A DNA stretch of 64,000 nucleotides from Bradyrhizobium barranii subsp. apii (GCF_011516635.5 NZ_CP096256.1:310001-374000), one strand, 5' to 3'; numbered from the stretch's first letter, positions 37,501-46,910 are shown. Notes: generated by a model from the letters alone, not told the origin. Made by a program: numbers and translations.

Positions 37501-38648
37501 TGAACAGACCAGCTTGAACACCATCAGCCTGGCGGTCGTTGACGACAGTGATCCTTTCGTCCGCACGGTTCTGTGCCGCACGGTGGCGAACACGCTTTCG
37601 ATGGGGTTGGTCGTGCGCAAGTGATCCCAATGCTCGGCAGGGAAGTCGTAGAAGGCCAGCAGCGCGTCGCGGTCCTTGGCGAGGCATTCGACCGCCCGGC
37701 CGTACTTGGCGCCGTATTTCTCGGCGAAGACGTCGATCGCCGCCTCGGCAGCCGCCCGGTTCGGTGCCCAGTAGACTTCGCGCAGGTCCTTCTTCATTTT
37801 GGCCTGCATCGAGAGCGGGACCTTGTCCATGACGTTCACGGTCTTGTGCACCCAGCAGCGCTGGTGCCGCGTGCCGGGAAAGACCTCGTCAAGCGCCTTC
37901 CAGAAGCCGAGCGCGCCATCGCCAACGGCAATTTCCGGGGCGATCTGCAACCCGCGCTGCTTCACGTCGATCAGGAGCTCACGCCAGCTCTGCGTGCTCT
38001 CCCGGACGCCGACCTGAAAGCCAATCAGCTCCTTCTTGCCTTCCGGCGTCGCGCCGATCAGCACCAGCATGCACTCGCCGTGGTCTTCCATGCGCGCCTG
38101 CAGGAAGACGCCATCGGCCCACACGTAAACGTACCGCCGCGCCGACAGGTCGCGCTTCTGCCAGCGCTCGTACTCGCCTTGCCACTCCGCCGTCAGCCGG
38201 GAAATCACCGACGGAGACAGGTTCGGCGCGTCCTTGCCCAGCAAGGCCGTCAGCGCTTCCTGAAAATCGCCGGTCGAGATGCCGCGCAGATACAGAACCG
38301 GCAACAGCGCATCCAGGCTTCTGGTGCGCCGCGCCCACAGCGGCAGGATCGCCGAGCTGAACCGGATCCGCTCGCCATCGCCGGCCGCCCCGCGGTCGCG
38401 AATCCTCGCCCGCGCCACCTCCACCGGGCCGATCCCGGTCTGGATCGTCCGCGCCGGGCCGTGACCATGCCGCACCACACGGGCGCGACCGTCGGCGAGC
38501 CTCAAATGTCGCAAGAAACGTCTCGACCTCAGCCAGCCTCAATCGCCTGCGTCAGAAGCTGCCGCGCACCGGCACGCAGAATATTGGTCAGTGGATCGTC
38601 GATCTCGTCGGGATGACGAAGGGCAACAATATTGCTAGTCTCGTTCAT
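37501..38648 (-). pseudogene. IS256-family transposase (different subgroup), frameshifted and truncated
   Basis: ATG 38648 (after AAGGAG) starts MNETSNIVALRHPDEIDD, shifts frame twice near 38520, then runs cleanly through VYVWADGVFLQAR (Asp), EIAVGDGALGFWKAL (Asp), HQRCWVHKTVNVM, and TTNPIESVFATVRHRT (Glu). The C-terminus is lost at about 37500. Different from the six-copy IS256 above. Confidence 0.85.
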
Positions 38649-38747
38649 GGCGTATCGCTCTCCTTGAGAGATCCCATGGGCTGGACCGCGACCGATATTC
38701 CCGGAGAATAGGGTCGCCCCAGAAACCACGCATCCCGAAGGGTGACC

Positions 38748-39914
38748 ATGCATACGACCGGACGATCCGCACAGCCGACCACCATCCGCACCGATCTTGG
38801 CGCGATTGTCGTTTCGTTAGAGCTCAGCCGTTCTATTTGGCTGATAACCTCATTGTCGCCCGGAAACGGCGAGAAGATCTCGAAGCATTCGGTGTCGGCA
38901 GGGGACCTAGCCGCATTGTTCGCGCGATTTTCGAAGCTGCGTGAGAAGAGCCGGACTAAGACCGGGCACAACTATCCAATCGTCTGCATTCAGGAAGCCG
39001 GCCTCGACGGCTTTTGGGTTCATCGGGTGCTTGAGAAAGAAGGGGTCGAAAGCCACGTCGTGGATCCAGCTTCGATCACGACATCACGCCGGCGCAGACG
39101 GGCAAAAACGGACCGCATTGACGGCGAAGCGCTGCTGCGGACCCTGATGGCCTACAAGCGCGGCGAGCCACGCGTGTGTGCCATGGTGCAGGCTCCGTCA
39201 CCTGAGGCAGAGGATCATCGCCGGATCTGCCGCGAGCGTAAAGCGCTGATTGTTGAGCGCGTCGCTCATGTGAACCGCATCAAGGGGCTCCTGTTCTCGC
39301 AAGGAATCGCGAACTATGAGCCGCTCGGCAAGGATCGACGGGAACGGCTTGACGTACTCCGGACCGGCGATGGACGTGCACTTCCTGCGCATATGAAGGC
39401 CCAGATTTGCCGGGAGCTGGATCGGCTCGAACTCCTGCTCAAACACATTAAGGTCGTCGAGGATGAACGTGACGCGCTGATCACGGCCGAGGCTGCCGCG
39501 AGCAAGCCATCACCGGTTACCATGCTGCTCGGCATTAAGGGCATCGGAGCCGAGTTTGCTGCCATCCTATGGTCCGAAGGCCTATTCCGGCATTTTGATA
39601 ATCGCCGCCAAGTTGCTGCTTACGCTGGATTAGCGCCGACGCCTTGGCAGAGTGGATCCGTTGATCGGGAACAGGGCGTTTCGAAAGCAGGAAATCCGAG
39701 ACTACGCACGACGCTGATCCAGATGTCCTGGCTGTGGCTGCGTCATCAGCCCGACTCTGCGCTGGCTCGATGGTTCACGGAGCGCGTCCAGCGCAATGGT
39801 GGCCGCATGAAGAAGTCGACCATCGTGGCGCTGGCGCGCAAGCTGCTGGTCGCGCTCTGGAAATTCGTGGCCGCCGGCGTCGTTATCGAAGGTGTGGTCA
39901 TGAAGAACGCCTGA
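38748..39914 (+). CDS. IS110-family transposase
   Basis: 388 residues, apparently intact. N-terminal RuvC-like domain (VSLELSRSIW, with Glu at the first acidic position, then VCIQEAGLDGFWVHR and AKTDRIDGEAL) and C-terminal Transposase_20 domain (LLGIKGIGAEFAAIL, YAGLAPTPWQSG, GNPRLRTTLIQMSWL). Such enzymes act with a structured end RNA. ATG 38748 has GAAGGG upstream. Ends not located. Confidence 0.9.
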   Translation: MHTTGRSAQPTTIRTDLGAIVVSLELSRSIWLITSLSPGNGEKISKHSVSAGDLAALFARFSKLREKSRTKTGHNYPIVCIQEAGLDGFWVHRVLEKEGVESHVVDPASITTSRRRRRAKTDRIDGEALLRTLMAYKRGEPRVCAMVQAPSPEAEDHRRICRERKALIVERVAHVNRIKGLLFSQGIANYEPLGKDRRERLDVLRTGDGRALPAHMKAQICRELDRLELLLKHIKVVEDERDALITAEAAASKPSPVTMLLGIKGIGAEFAAILWSEGLFRHFDNRRQVAAYAGLAPTPWQSGSVDREQGVSKAGNPRLRTTLIQMSWLWLRHQPDSALARWFTERVQRNGGRMKKSTIVALARKLLVALWKFVAAGVVIEGVVMKNA

Positions 39915-40290
39915 TCCTGGCTTCTGCTCAAGTCATTCTGAAAATCTACCAGGACCCGATCAGTCCTGGCGGATCCAGGTCGACGGACCGACCAGAACCC
40001 TGGCTAAATGCCGCTTCAGAGAGAATGGTCTCGTCGTCTTGGGCCCCGCCCGCCGCAAGCGGGATATTGGTGCAGCCGCGATAGGTGGCGACCGAATGTG
40101 AGGTTGATCAGGCTCGGCAAACGAGCCGCGTCATGCAGTCGGGCTTGAACCTGGATACCGATACGTTGGTGAGAGAGAGTGAAAGAGAATGCTAATGCGT
40201 TGTGATTAACGACCTTGACACGAACCATCCCATGTGAGGTTCTGGCAGGCTCGACACCCGCCTCGATACGCCGCCTATCTCAGGCCGTCA
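39915..40290. other. Non-coding: IS110 3' end and unassigned DNA
   Basis: Contains CAGGACCCGATCAGTCCTGG, a partly palindromic sequence just after the transposase, possibly near the element's right end. No gene recognised. Confidence 0.4.
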
Positions 40291-40386
40291 TCACCCACTT
40301 TCCCGCATAGCTCTGATGCCGATCGCGCTGACCGCAAGAATCAGCGTGGCGAGGCCCACTACGTGTACCCAGTCGATCCCGGCCAT
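40291..40386 (-). CDS. Small membrane protein (31 residues), FixK-box promoter
   Basis: MAGIDWVHVVGLATLILAVSAIG-type sequence: one hydrophobic helix and a basic end. No ribosome-binding site, but the centre of a perfect FixK/FNR box (40420-40433) lies 40.5 bp before the ATG, so a class II promoter would start transcription at the start codon. Small size makes it uncertain. Confidence 0.4.
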   Translation of the reverse strand: MAGIDWVHVVGLATLILAVSAIGIRAMRESG

Positions 40387-40419
40387 CGGGCAACGGTCGG
40401 CCCGCTCAAACCGGTACCG

Positions 40420-40433
40420 TTGATCCAAATCAA
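40420..40433 (-). promoter_or_regulatory. FixK/FNR-type box TTGATCCAAATCAA
   Basis: Perfect TTGAT-N4-ATCAA palindrome, the site of FixK2/FnrN-type regulators that act under low oxygen in rhizobia. Centre is 40.5 bp upstream of ATG 40386. Confidence 0.8.
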
Positions 40434-40515
40434 CGGTCTGCTTGCCGTCGCGCTCTTTGAGCAGCCCGGCTAGATCACGCAATTGGATCGGTCACGAACC
40501 GGCAATTGCGACAAG

Positions 40516-40542
40516 AGCCGCCCGGACGATCACCGGGCGGCT
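40516..40542 (-). terminator. Hairpin AGCCGCCCGG / CCGGGCGGCT
   Basis: Perfect 10-bp stem with a 7-nt loop just after the stop of the minus-strand lipoprotein gene. The following T content is low, so termination is likely but not certain. Confidence 0.6.
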
Positions 40543-40548
40543 CGCCGT

Positions 40549-40725
40549 TCATCCACCGTAGGGCTTGTTGAGAAAGTATTCGCGGTTGCCCAGCGCCTTC
40601 TCGGCGTACTGGTCAATCGCGACGATGATCGCCTGGACGTGCTGATCCGGTGCCATGCGGCCGGTCAGACACCCGCCTGCGATCAGGTTGGCAATGGCAA
40701 ACAGAAGGATGAGGCCGGGCTTCAC
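40549..40725 (-). CDS. Small putative lipoprotein
   Basis: 58 residues from GTG 40725 (GGAG nine bases upstream; an in-frame TGA lies just before). Signal peptide GLILLFAIANLIAGGC ends in a lipobox-like LIAGGC, then a short acidic tail with QAIIVAIDQYAEKALGN and FLNKPYGG. No family recognised. Followed by a strong hairpin. FixK box 2 lies about 130 bp upstream and could serve it too. Confidence 0.55.
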   Translation of the reverse strand: MKPGLILLFAIANLIAGGCLTGRMAPDQHVQAIIVAIDQYAEKALGNREYFLNKPYGG

Positions 40726-40850
40726 CGTTCAGCTCCGCGGCGGCTGGCCCGGCGCGCGACGCTTTCCGGACGGCACACGCCGGGCCTTGCCACCGCCGCT
40801 CACCCCCGGAATGGTCTCTTCACGCTTACGAATGGGTACGTGATTTCCGT

Positions 40851-40864
40851 TTGATCCAGATCAA
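40851..40864 (+). promoter_or_regulatory. FixK/FNR-type box TTGATCCAGATCAA
   Basis: Perfect TTGAT-N4-ATCAA palindrome. Centre is 40.5 bp before ATG 40898, the same spacing as box 1 to its gene. Confidence 0.85.
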
Positions 40865-40897
40865 CGCAGGGCCTCGAACGAGAGCAACGATCAACCT

Positions 40898-41239
40898 ATG
40901 GCGCGGACCGACTGGACGTTTGCATTGTCCATTGCCGCCACGCTGGGCCTAGCGGTCGGCGCGATTATCATCCTGTTTGCCGCGACCGGCGTCAACGCCA
41001 CGCCGATCGCGCCATCCGTGGCGCCGACGTCAAGCGTGGAACAGGTCGGCTGGGTCTGCAACCCCTGGGGACGTTGCTGGTGGCAGCCGAATGACTATCG
41101 TCGGCATAGGTACTATCGTCGATATCGATTTGACGGCGATGACTGGCCTCGCCGCCACGACTACGGTCCACGTTATTGGGGTCCCGGTTACAGTTGGGGC
41201 GACGGTCACGGCGGTTGGCGTCGCGGTTGGGAACGATGA
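40898..41239 (+). CDS. Small exported protein with Trp/Arg-rich tail
   Basis: 113 residues. Signal-anchor helix (ALSIAATLGLAVGAIIILFA), a Pro/Thr/Ser linker, then VGWVCNPWGRCWWQPND and an Arg/Tyr/Trp/Gly-rich tail. The CNPWGRCWW motif is frequent in small exported proteins of bradyrhizobia; function unknown. No ribosome-binding site; FixK box 2 lies at the class II distance from the ATG. Confidence 0.7.
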   Translation: MARTDWTFALSIAATLGLAVGAIIILFAATGVNATPIAPSVAPTSSVEQVGWVCNPWGRCWWQPNDYRRHRYYRRYRFDGDDWPRRHDYGPRYWGPGYSWGDGHGGWRRGWER

Positions 41240-41312
41240 CAACGAGCAATGAGTCCCTGCGTGACCGGCGGTCCCCCCTCCCGCTACGCCGTCAAAGCCA
41301 GCCTAATGAATG

Positions 41313-41339
41313 AAAAAGGCCCAGCGCTTAGGCCGGGCC
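41313..41339 (-). terminator. Rho-independent terminator
   Basis: On the minus strand a GGCCC/GGGCC-stem hairpin with the inner AGCGCT palindrome is followed by TTTTT, downstream of the gene ending at 41379. Confidence 0.65.
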
Positions 41340-41378
41340 CTATCTCAGTCGCAACCTAGATCGGTGCATTGATCGGCG

Positions 41379-41912
41379 CTAATCCCCGCGTTCGCGCTGC
41401 ATGCGCCCCTCAGTTGCCCAAGCCTCAACGCGATCGATCCAAAGGGAACCGCTTCCCGAGTAATACTCAACGAGCGATTGGACGGTCGGCTCCGTTGTCC
41501 GCCCCTTGCGCACAGCTCGCATCGCCGACCGGACGAGCCGCTCGATCTCGAGACGCTTAGATATGAACCCTGCAACTTCATCAGGGACCAGCGAGTCTAT
41601 ATCGTCCAGCATATCTAAGGCGAGTGCCAATTGCACGAGCGCACCGTCGAGGCTGCTCGCCTCAGAGAAGCTAATCATCCTCTCAACTGCGGTGCGCCAC
41701 TCTCCGAACTGACGCGCAGCATTGCGGCTCGGGTCTTCCATAGACTTGTCGCGATATTCCAGCTCCGCGCCGTCGTCGGCATCAACTAGAACCAGAAGAT
41801 GGCGCGACAGCTCGACAACTGGATCCGATGCAACTGCAGCCGTTGAGTAGCCTTGGGTATTTTGAGACGAGCGACGTTGCGGCGTGCTATTTGTACGGAT
41901 AGCCTTGGGCAT
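41379..41912 (-). CDS. Hypothetical protein (177 residues)
   Basis: Polar Ser/Thr/Gln-rich N-terminus, then a largely helical protein (ALVQLALALDMLDDIDSLV, IERLVRSAMRAVRKG). Good site GGAGTG before ATG 41912 and a terminator after it. No family recognised. Transcribed away from the ribbon-helix-helix gene pair. Confidence 0.6.
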   Translation of the reverse strand: MPKAIRTNSTPQRRSSQNTQGYSTAAVASDPVVELSRHLLVLVDADDGAELEYRDKSMEDPSRNAARQFGEWRTAVERMISFSEASSLDGALVQLALALDMLDDIDSLVPDEVAGFISKRLEIERLVRSAMRAVRKGRTTEPTVQSLVEYYSGSGSLWIDRVEAWATEGRMQRERGD

Positions 41913-41994
41913 GGGTCACTCCTTGGCTGGGGTTAGAGCCGGGGCGGAAGTTCGCGCTTCCCCTCGGCTTGCAATTTCTGTAAACAAAAATCCG

Positions 41995-42162
41995 GTGGGC
42001 CGACCCAAGAAGAAGGGCGGCTCCTATCCGGTCAGCGCCGTGCGGCTTCCCCCTGCGACAGCGGAGGCCGTGGACAAATGGGCTCGTCAGCAGGAAGACA
42101 CCCCGGTCCGCTCCGAAGCCATCCGCCGGCTGGTAGAACTGGGATTGAAGGTAAAAAAGTGA
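41995..42162 (+). CDS. Ribbon-helix-helix-like regulator
   Basis: 55 residues from GTG 41995: GRPKKKGG start, then VSAVRLPPATAEAVDKWA and SEAIRRLVELGLKVKK, the beta-strand and two helices of an Arc/MetJ-type DNA-binding fold. The frame is open further upstream, so the start is uncertain. Overlaps the next gene by GTGA. Confidence 0.6.
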   Translation: MGRPKKKGGSYPVSAVRLPPATAEAVDKWARQQEDTPVRSEAIRRLVELGLKVKK

Positions 42163-42341
42163 ACGATCGGGACGACTTTGAGGAGGCAGACGCGGCAGCC
42201 GACGCGTCACTCAAGTACGCCCGCAGCCTACCTCCGGGCGCGGCTCGCTCTGAAGCTTTTAAAGAAGCTGGTAAACTGCGGAACGCTGCCGACCGATTAA
42301 AGCCCCCCAGTTTCGCGCCACGCGGTCGCCGACCCAAATAA
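42159..42341 (+). CDS. Small conserved hypothetical protein
   Basis: 60 residues from GTG 42159, overlapping the previous stop: DRDDFEEADAAADASL, ARSLPPGAARSEAFKEAGKLR. A small charged helical protein of a kind common in bradyrhizobia; function unknown. Translationally coupled to the regulator. Confidence 0.65.
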   Translation: MNDRDDFEEADAAADASLKYARSLPPGAARSEAFKEAGKLRNAADRLKPPSFAPRGRRPK

Positions 42342-42402
42342 GACAGGACGTGATAAGGCCATTGCTCTCAAGCTATCCGCCGGCTGTTGATGAAGGTGAG
42401 AT

Positions 42403-42555
42403 GTGAGCACAAAGGACAGACTGGAAGAAATTTCATCGGCCGTGAGAGCGCGCTGGCACACACCAGCCGAGCCTTCCGAAACCGCGCCCACGCCGGGAGA
42501 GGATGCCGCCGCCGAACCGCCGGCAACAACTCCACCAGTCTCGTCGCTAGCCGGT
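42403..42555 (+). pseudogene. Hypothetical protein, N-terminal part cut by IS1380
   Basis: GTG 42403 after AAGGTGAGA: STKDRLEEISSAVRARW, then a Pro/Ala/Glu-rich linker ending at the IS1380 end. 51 residues remain. No family recognised. Confidence 0.5.
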
Positions 42556-44224
42556 CTAGCCCGTCCTATTCGTGAGAGTGCGGGTTTTCGGTCCGAGGTT
42601 CGGTGGACGTCGATGCCAAACACCCGTCGCATTTGCACCTCCTGCTTGATATGACGGGAGCTGCGGGCGACACGACAACTACGGATTCGCGCTCCCAGCG
42701 CAACCGAACGCGCTTGAGGGATGGGTTGGGCGAATGGGGCACATGCCCCGCGGATCAGGGACCAAGCGGGAGCAGCGCGCCTGGTAAGCCGCGGATCAGG
42801 TCGGCTTCCGGGCATGTCGCGGTGAAGGCGAGGCGCACGCGGCTCGCGGTCTCGACGATCCGGGCGGCGACTTTCAGGAGACGAAGACGCAGCGTCGAGA
42901 ACTCGGCAGTGGCCAATTCCCGGAACTTGGGAATGGCGTCGCGCACGGTCAACATCAGCCAGTAAGCGGCGGTGTGGAGCACGAGGCGGACCTGGTTGGC
43001 GAGCGCCGAACGGCAGCTGGTGCGATCGGAGGCGAGCTGTGTCTTATGCAGCTTAATCAGATTCTCGGCTTGGCCGCGCGCGCAATACAGGCTGTCGTAG
43101 ATCCACTCGGCCGAGCCGACATCGAGGCTGGTGACGACGAAGCGGATGTCGAGGCCGAGCATCGTCGCCTCAATACGGGCGACGGTGCGCCGTTCGCGAT
43201 CCCAGGACTTTGCCTTGTGGCGCGTCTCGGTATAGCCGCGCAGAACAGCCAGGTTCTCGATCGCGCGTCGCGTGCGGATGTCATCGGCGACCTCGTCGAC
43301 TTTTCTGGCGAGAGGCTTGGTACCGGACAGACCGAAGACGTAGTCGATGCCGTTGTTCTCGCACCACGTCATCGCCTCCAGCCGGGCATAGTGCCCGTCG
43401 CCACGGAACGTAATTCGCGTCTTGTGCCACCGCGTCCGGATGTGCCGTACCAGGCGGCGCAGATGGGCGCGCACCTCGACGCCGCCCGGCGTCTTGCCGG
43501 GCCGCAGCACGACCGCCACGGGCCGGCTCTTCTCCGTGTCGTAGACGTGGATCGGCAGGAAGCAGCGTTCGTCATAATGAGCGTTGAACAGCGAGAGCTG
43601 CTGACGTCCGTGGACGACATCGCAGGTGTCGTCGATATCGAGCGTGACGGATGCCGGCTCGCGCGGGTAGCTATCCATCCATGCGTCGACCAAAGTGTAG
43701 GTCAGGCGGATCACGTCGCGCAGGCGCGGCGCATTCTCCAGGCGCGACAGCGTCGGTTGGGAACACAAATCCCGGCCCGTGTCCGGCAGCCGACCGCAGG
43801 CCAGCTTGAACGCCGGATCGGACCGCAGATGATCGAGGTCGTCGGCATCCTCGTAGCCGCAGCAGATCGCGAACATGCGAGCGCGGAATATATCGACAAG
43901 ACTGTGCACCACCCGCGTCGGATCGCGCCGGTCCGGGAACACCCGGGCCAACTTCTCGGCCAAGCCGAGACGCCGCTCGGCTATCGCCAGAAGCATCACG
44001 CCCCAGTTCGAGGTCAGGCGACCACCATCGAAGGCAGCTGTGACTTTCTTGGCCTGAACGGCTGGAAACGAGAATGGCAGCATCGTATCATGGGGCATGG
44101 CGGGCATGGCGTTCGCGGTTGAAGGTGATGGGGTTGGCTTCGCAACCGAATCCTACGCCGCATCAGCGCTTTACACCACGCTCGCCAGCCTCTCACGCAA
44201 CGTCTGACGAATAAGACGGGCTAG
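42556..44224 (-). mobile_element. IS1380-family element, copy 1
   Basis: Ends CTAGCCCGTCCTATTCGT and ACGAATAAGACGGGCTAG are inverted repeats with one mismatch, shared with copy 2 (54240-55879). Cuts a small gene on its left and another on its right. Confidence 0.88.
42755..44098 (-). CDS. IS1380-family transposase, copy 1
   Basis: 447 residues: PFSFPAVQAKKVTAAFDGG start, VTLDIDDTCDVVHG (Asp), FRGDGHYARLEAM (Asp), and YDSLYCARGQAENLIK (Glu). Very close to copy 2 with scattered substitutions, e.g. SNWGVMLL versus SNGGVMLL. Confidence 0.92.
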   Translation of the reverse strand: MPHDTMLPFSFPAVQAKKVTAAFDGGRLTSNWGVMLLAIAERRLGLAEKLARVFPDRRDPTRVVHSLVDIFRARMFAICCGYEDADDLDHLRSDPAFKLACGRLPDTGRDLCSQPTLSRLENAPRLRDVIRLTYTLVDAWMDSYPREPASVTLDIDDTCDVVHGRQQLSLFNAHYDERCFLPIHVYDTEKSRPVAVVLRPGKTPGGVEVRAHLRRLVRHIRTRWHKTRITFRGDGHYARLEAMTWCENNGIDYVFGLSGTKPLARKVDEVADDIRTRRAIENLAVLRGYTETRHKAKSWDRERRTVARIEATMLGLDIRFVVTSLDVGSAEWIYDSLYCARGQAENLIKLHKTQLASDRTSCRSALANQVRLVLHTAAYWLMLTVRDAIPKFRELATAEFSTLRLRLLKVAARIVETASRVRLAFTATCPEADLIRGLPGALLPLGP

Positions 44225-44225
44225 A

Positions 44226-44399
44226 TCTAGACACGGCATCCGCCTGCGCTGGTCATTGCGCGATATCAAGGCCAAGCGAACGAAGCTAATGCCTTTAAGC
44301 CCAAATGATTTGAGCACCTTGACTGAATTGGGCCTGGTTGAGCTGCAGGATGACGCGCCTATGCTCACCGACGCAGGTCATCGGCTGCTTGATCAATGA
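44226..44399 (+). pseudogene. C-terminal fragment of a small rhizobial protein
   Basis: Open from the IS end: RHGIRLRWSLRDIKAKRTK, then LSTLTELGLVELQDDAP and LTDAGHRLLDQ with TGA at 44397-44399. This C-terminal pattern is familiar from small Bradyrhizobium hypothetical proteins. The N-terminus was lost with the IS1380 insertion. Confidence 0.5.
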
Positions 44400-44623
44400 A
44401 CAACCGGGGCGGGCTGGGACGGAAGGAGAAAGTTCAGTCCCTGCTCATGAAGATATCACCCTCCTCGGGAGCTTCGGCGCGCGCCGGAACGTTTTAGCCC
44501 GTAGCGAGTCATAGAGGCGATCGATCCCAGTTTTGCTGGTGGATCGAACATGGAAAAAACGGCCGCCTATGTGATCTCGGCCATTCTCGTGGGGTTTTTA
44601 AAAACACAGCTTATAGGGGGCAC
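44400..44623. other. Intergenic region before the Tc-toxin fragment
   Basis: A 66-codon frame from ATG 44550 runs into the toxin gene in another frame; not convincing as a gene. Probably promoter DNA. Confidence 0.4.
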
Positions 44624-45358
44624 ATGCGAGTGTCGTACGACAGGTCTGTCCGTTTACATTCGCCAGAATTCAAAGTGTTTTTTGAAGCTAATGAGGCTAT
44701 TGATCTACTGTCTTTTGACTTTTGGGATTCTAAAGCCTGTCGTCAGCTAGATTGGTCTGGCATAGACGATCACGAAACATTCCGCCTAAGCCTGATGCGT
44801 TTTCAGCGGCTTTTGAAGCTGCATCCAAACACGCATGTCGCGGAACAGCTAATCGGGCGGGGCTTCCATTGCGCCCAGCATGTAGCCGCAATACCGGAAC
44901 ACCAGTTCATTGCCCAGACCAAAGATATTTTTGGGTCTGCGAAGATGGCAAAGCGCGCCTATCAGAAGGCGCAAACCATCCGTGGTCAGGTAACCCATCT
45001 GTGGGCAAACCTTCACAGCAATATTGGCTCCCCATACTCGCGCGCTATCCGCACGCTGGCGCTCCCGACAGGGCTGGAAGAGTATTTTTCCGCCCTGCCG
45101 ACCTATGAGGACCTTTTCGGGCCACAGAACTATTGCCAGTGCGAGCACTGCAAATCGATCTTCGGTCCAGCTGCTTATTTCGTTGATGTGATGCGCATTG
45201 TCGAACAGTATGTCACCGCTCCGAACATAGGCACCATCCCGGCCACATGGACCCTGAAAAGCCGGCGCAAAGGCCTTTTCGATCTGCCTTTAACCTGTGC
45301 CAACACGAATAGTCAGATACCTTACATCCAAATTGTGAACGAGGTCCTGATCGACCGC
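44624..45358 (+). pseudogene. Tc-toxin A-subunit (TcA/SpvA-like) N-terminal fragment
   Basis: 245 residues from ATG 44624 (AGGGGG upstream) to the IS256 end. Helical start, then TYEDLFGPQNYCQCEHCKS, FGPAAYFVDVMRIVEQY, RRKGLFDLPLTCANTNSQIP and YIQIVNEVLI, the conserved block found near the N-terminus of TcA/TcdA and VRP1-type toxins (the CxCxxC, SPAAYLVDLL, RRPDL, and NTNxxLPYIDLVNE pattern). Full TcA proteins exceed 1,000-2,000 residues, so this is a remnant. Base composition is lower in GC than its surroundings. Confidence 0.72.
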
Positions 45359-46787
45359 GGGGATGTCCCGATCGCTGTTGAACTACGTCGGGTCGACGTT
45401 GCCGGAATGAATATTACGCAGCCCTCGTGACGTGGGCAACGGACTTGATTGTCATGCGATCGTGGTGAGCTTGAAGGGCCGCACGCAGAACCGACAATTG
45501 CTTATGCGCCTTCAATCGTCGGAAGCCCTTGTTGGCCTCGATCATACCGGCCGCGACCCATCGCAAGGCCATACCGGCATCCCGCCAGCGTTTAACGTTG
45601 CGCGTGACGCGGCGAATGGTGCCCATCATGTTCTCGGCGATATTGGTACAGGCGAGCGATCGGCGAAGCTCCTTCGGCAACTTCAACCGGACGACAGTCA
45701 GGATTTCGTCGAGGCCTTCGAGGATACTGGCCGCAACGCCGGGCCATTGCTGGTCGAGTCGACGCGCGAGATTGCGGATCAATTTTTCAGCCTTGTCGGC
45801 GTCATCGAGCTCCCAGGCCTGGCGCAGCACCCGGCGGGTGGCCGCATGATGCTCTTTCGGCAGGCGTTCCATGATGTTGCGCGCCTTGTGGATCTGGCAG
45901 CGCTGGATCGCAGCGGCCGAACCGAAGGTGCGGCGGATCGCCTTCGACAACGCCTTCGCGCCGTCGGCGATGAACAGTCTTGGCACCGTCGGGTCGAGCC
46001 CGCGCGAGACCAGGTTGTCCAGCAGGGCCTGAACCGTTGCTGCATTCTCGGTCGCCCCTTCCACCAGCGCCAGCGGATGCTTGTTGCCTTCGCCGTCAAC
46101 CCCGATCGCGGCCACCAGCACGAGATCGTCGTCGAGATGCAGCCCGTCGATTTGGACCACCAGAAGGTCGAGCGCGGACAGATCGGCAGCCATGAAGTCG
46201 GCCAGCCGCGCCGCCGACAGAGCCACGAACCTCCGCGAGGCCGCCGACTTCGAAATCCCCGATCCGGGCGGTGCCGGCACGTCACCCTCGGGCAGCCGGA
46301 CGGCGCGGCCGAACCGGCGCGTCGACACATTGATCAGCATCAGGTTCATCGCCCAGCGACCGAGCCAGTCCTCCTGCGCCGCCGTTTCCCAGCTCGGGAT
46401 CGTGACCTCGCGGCCGTCCATGCCCCGGACCCGCGGGCGATCGACCTCGATCTTGCCGCCGTGGAAACCGATCCGCCCCCGCGTTCGGCCCCAACGGTGC
46501 GCCCGCCGCGCCGCATCACGACCGTGGCGCGGCCCGCAGGCCGCTGTCACATCCGCCTCCATCATCGTGCCGAGCGCCTCGATTCCTGCCGCAAGGCAGA
46601 ACCGATCGAAGCTCGCTCGCACTTCCGCAAATGATTTCTCCACAGCCCCGGTCGCCGGCCAACCAGCCGGTGTGATATCTCTCGTCATGGCGTTGCTCTC
46701 CTTTGTGGAATCAGCACCCCGAGCCTACCGGCTCAAGGTGGGCAACGCCGACCTCTTCAGAAATTCAACAGAACCCGGGACATCCCC
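45359..46787 (-). mobile_element. IS256-family element, copy C (1,429 bp)
   Basis: Complete, same ends as copy 1. Flanks TCGACCGC and TTGTGGCA differ, so no target duplication: the missing part of the toxin gene is not on the other side. Confidence 0.93.
45414..46688 (-). CDS. IS256-family transposase (copy C)
   Basis: Intact 424 residues, Asp variant (KIEVDRPRV), same translation as copies 1 and D. Confidence 0.93.
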   Translation of the reverse strand: MTRDITPAGWPATGAVEKSFAEVRASFDRFCLAAGIEALGTMMEADVTAACGPRHGRDAARRAHRWGRTRGRIGFHGGKIEVDRPRVRGMDGREVTIPSWETAAQEDWLGRWAMNLMLINVSTRRFGRAVRLPEGDVPAPPGSGISKSAASRRFVALSAARLADFMAADLSALDLLVVQIDGLHLDDDLVLVAAIGVDGEGNKHPLALVEGATENAATVQALLDNLVSRGLDPTVPRLFIADGAKALSKAIRRTFGSAAAIQRCQIHKARNIMERLPKEHHAATRRVLRQAWELDDADKAEKLIRNLARRLDQQWPGVAASILEGLDEILTVVRLKLPKELRRSLACTNIAENMMGTIRRVTRNVKRWRDAGMALRWVAAGMIEANKGFRRLKAHKQLSVLRAALQAHHDRMTIKSVAHVTRAA

Positions 46788-46910
46788 TTGTGGCAAATCG
46801 TCCTCTGTTTGCGGGAATGACTTCAAGTGCGTTCCGCGAAGACCTGCGAGCGTGATCTCAAACGTCGCTCGAATTTCCAATCCACCCGTACAACCCAGCT
46901 AATGCAATGG

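Noticed and set aside
43000..44122. Plus-strand frames of 380-500 codons opposite the IS1380 transposases
   Set aside because: Shadows of the transposase genes; no independent features.
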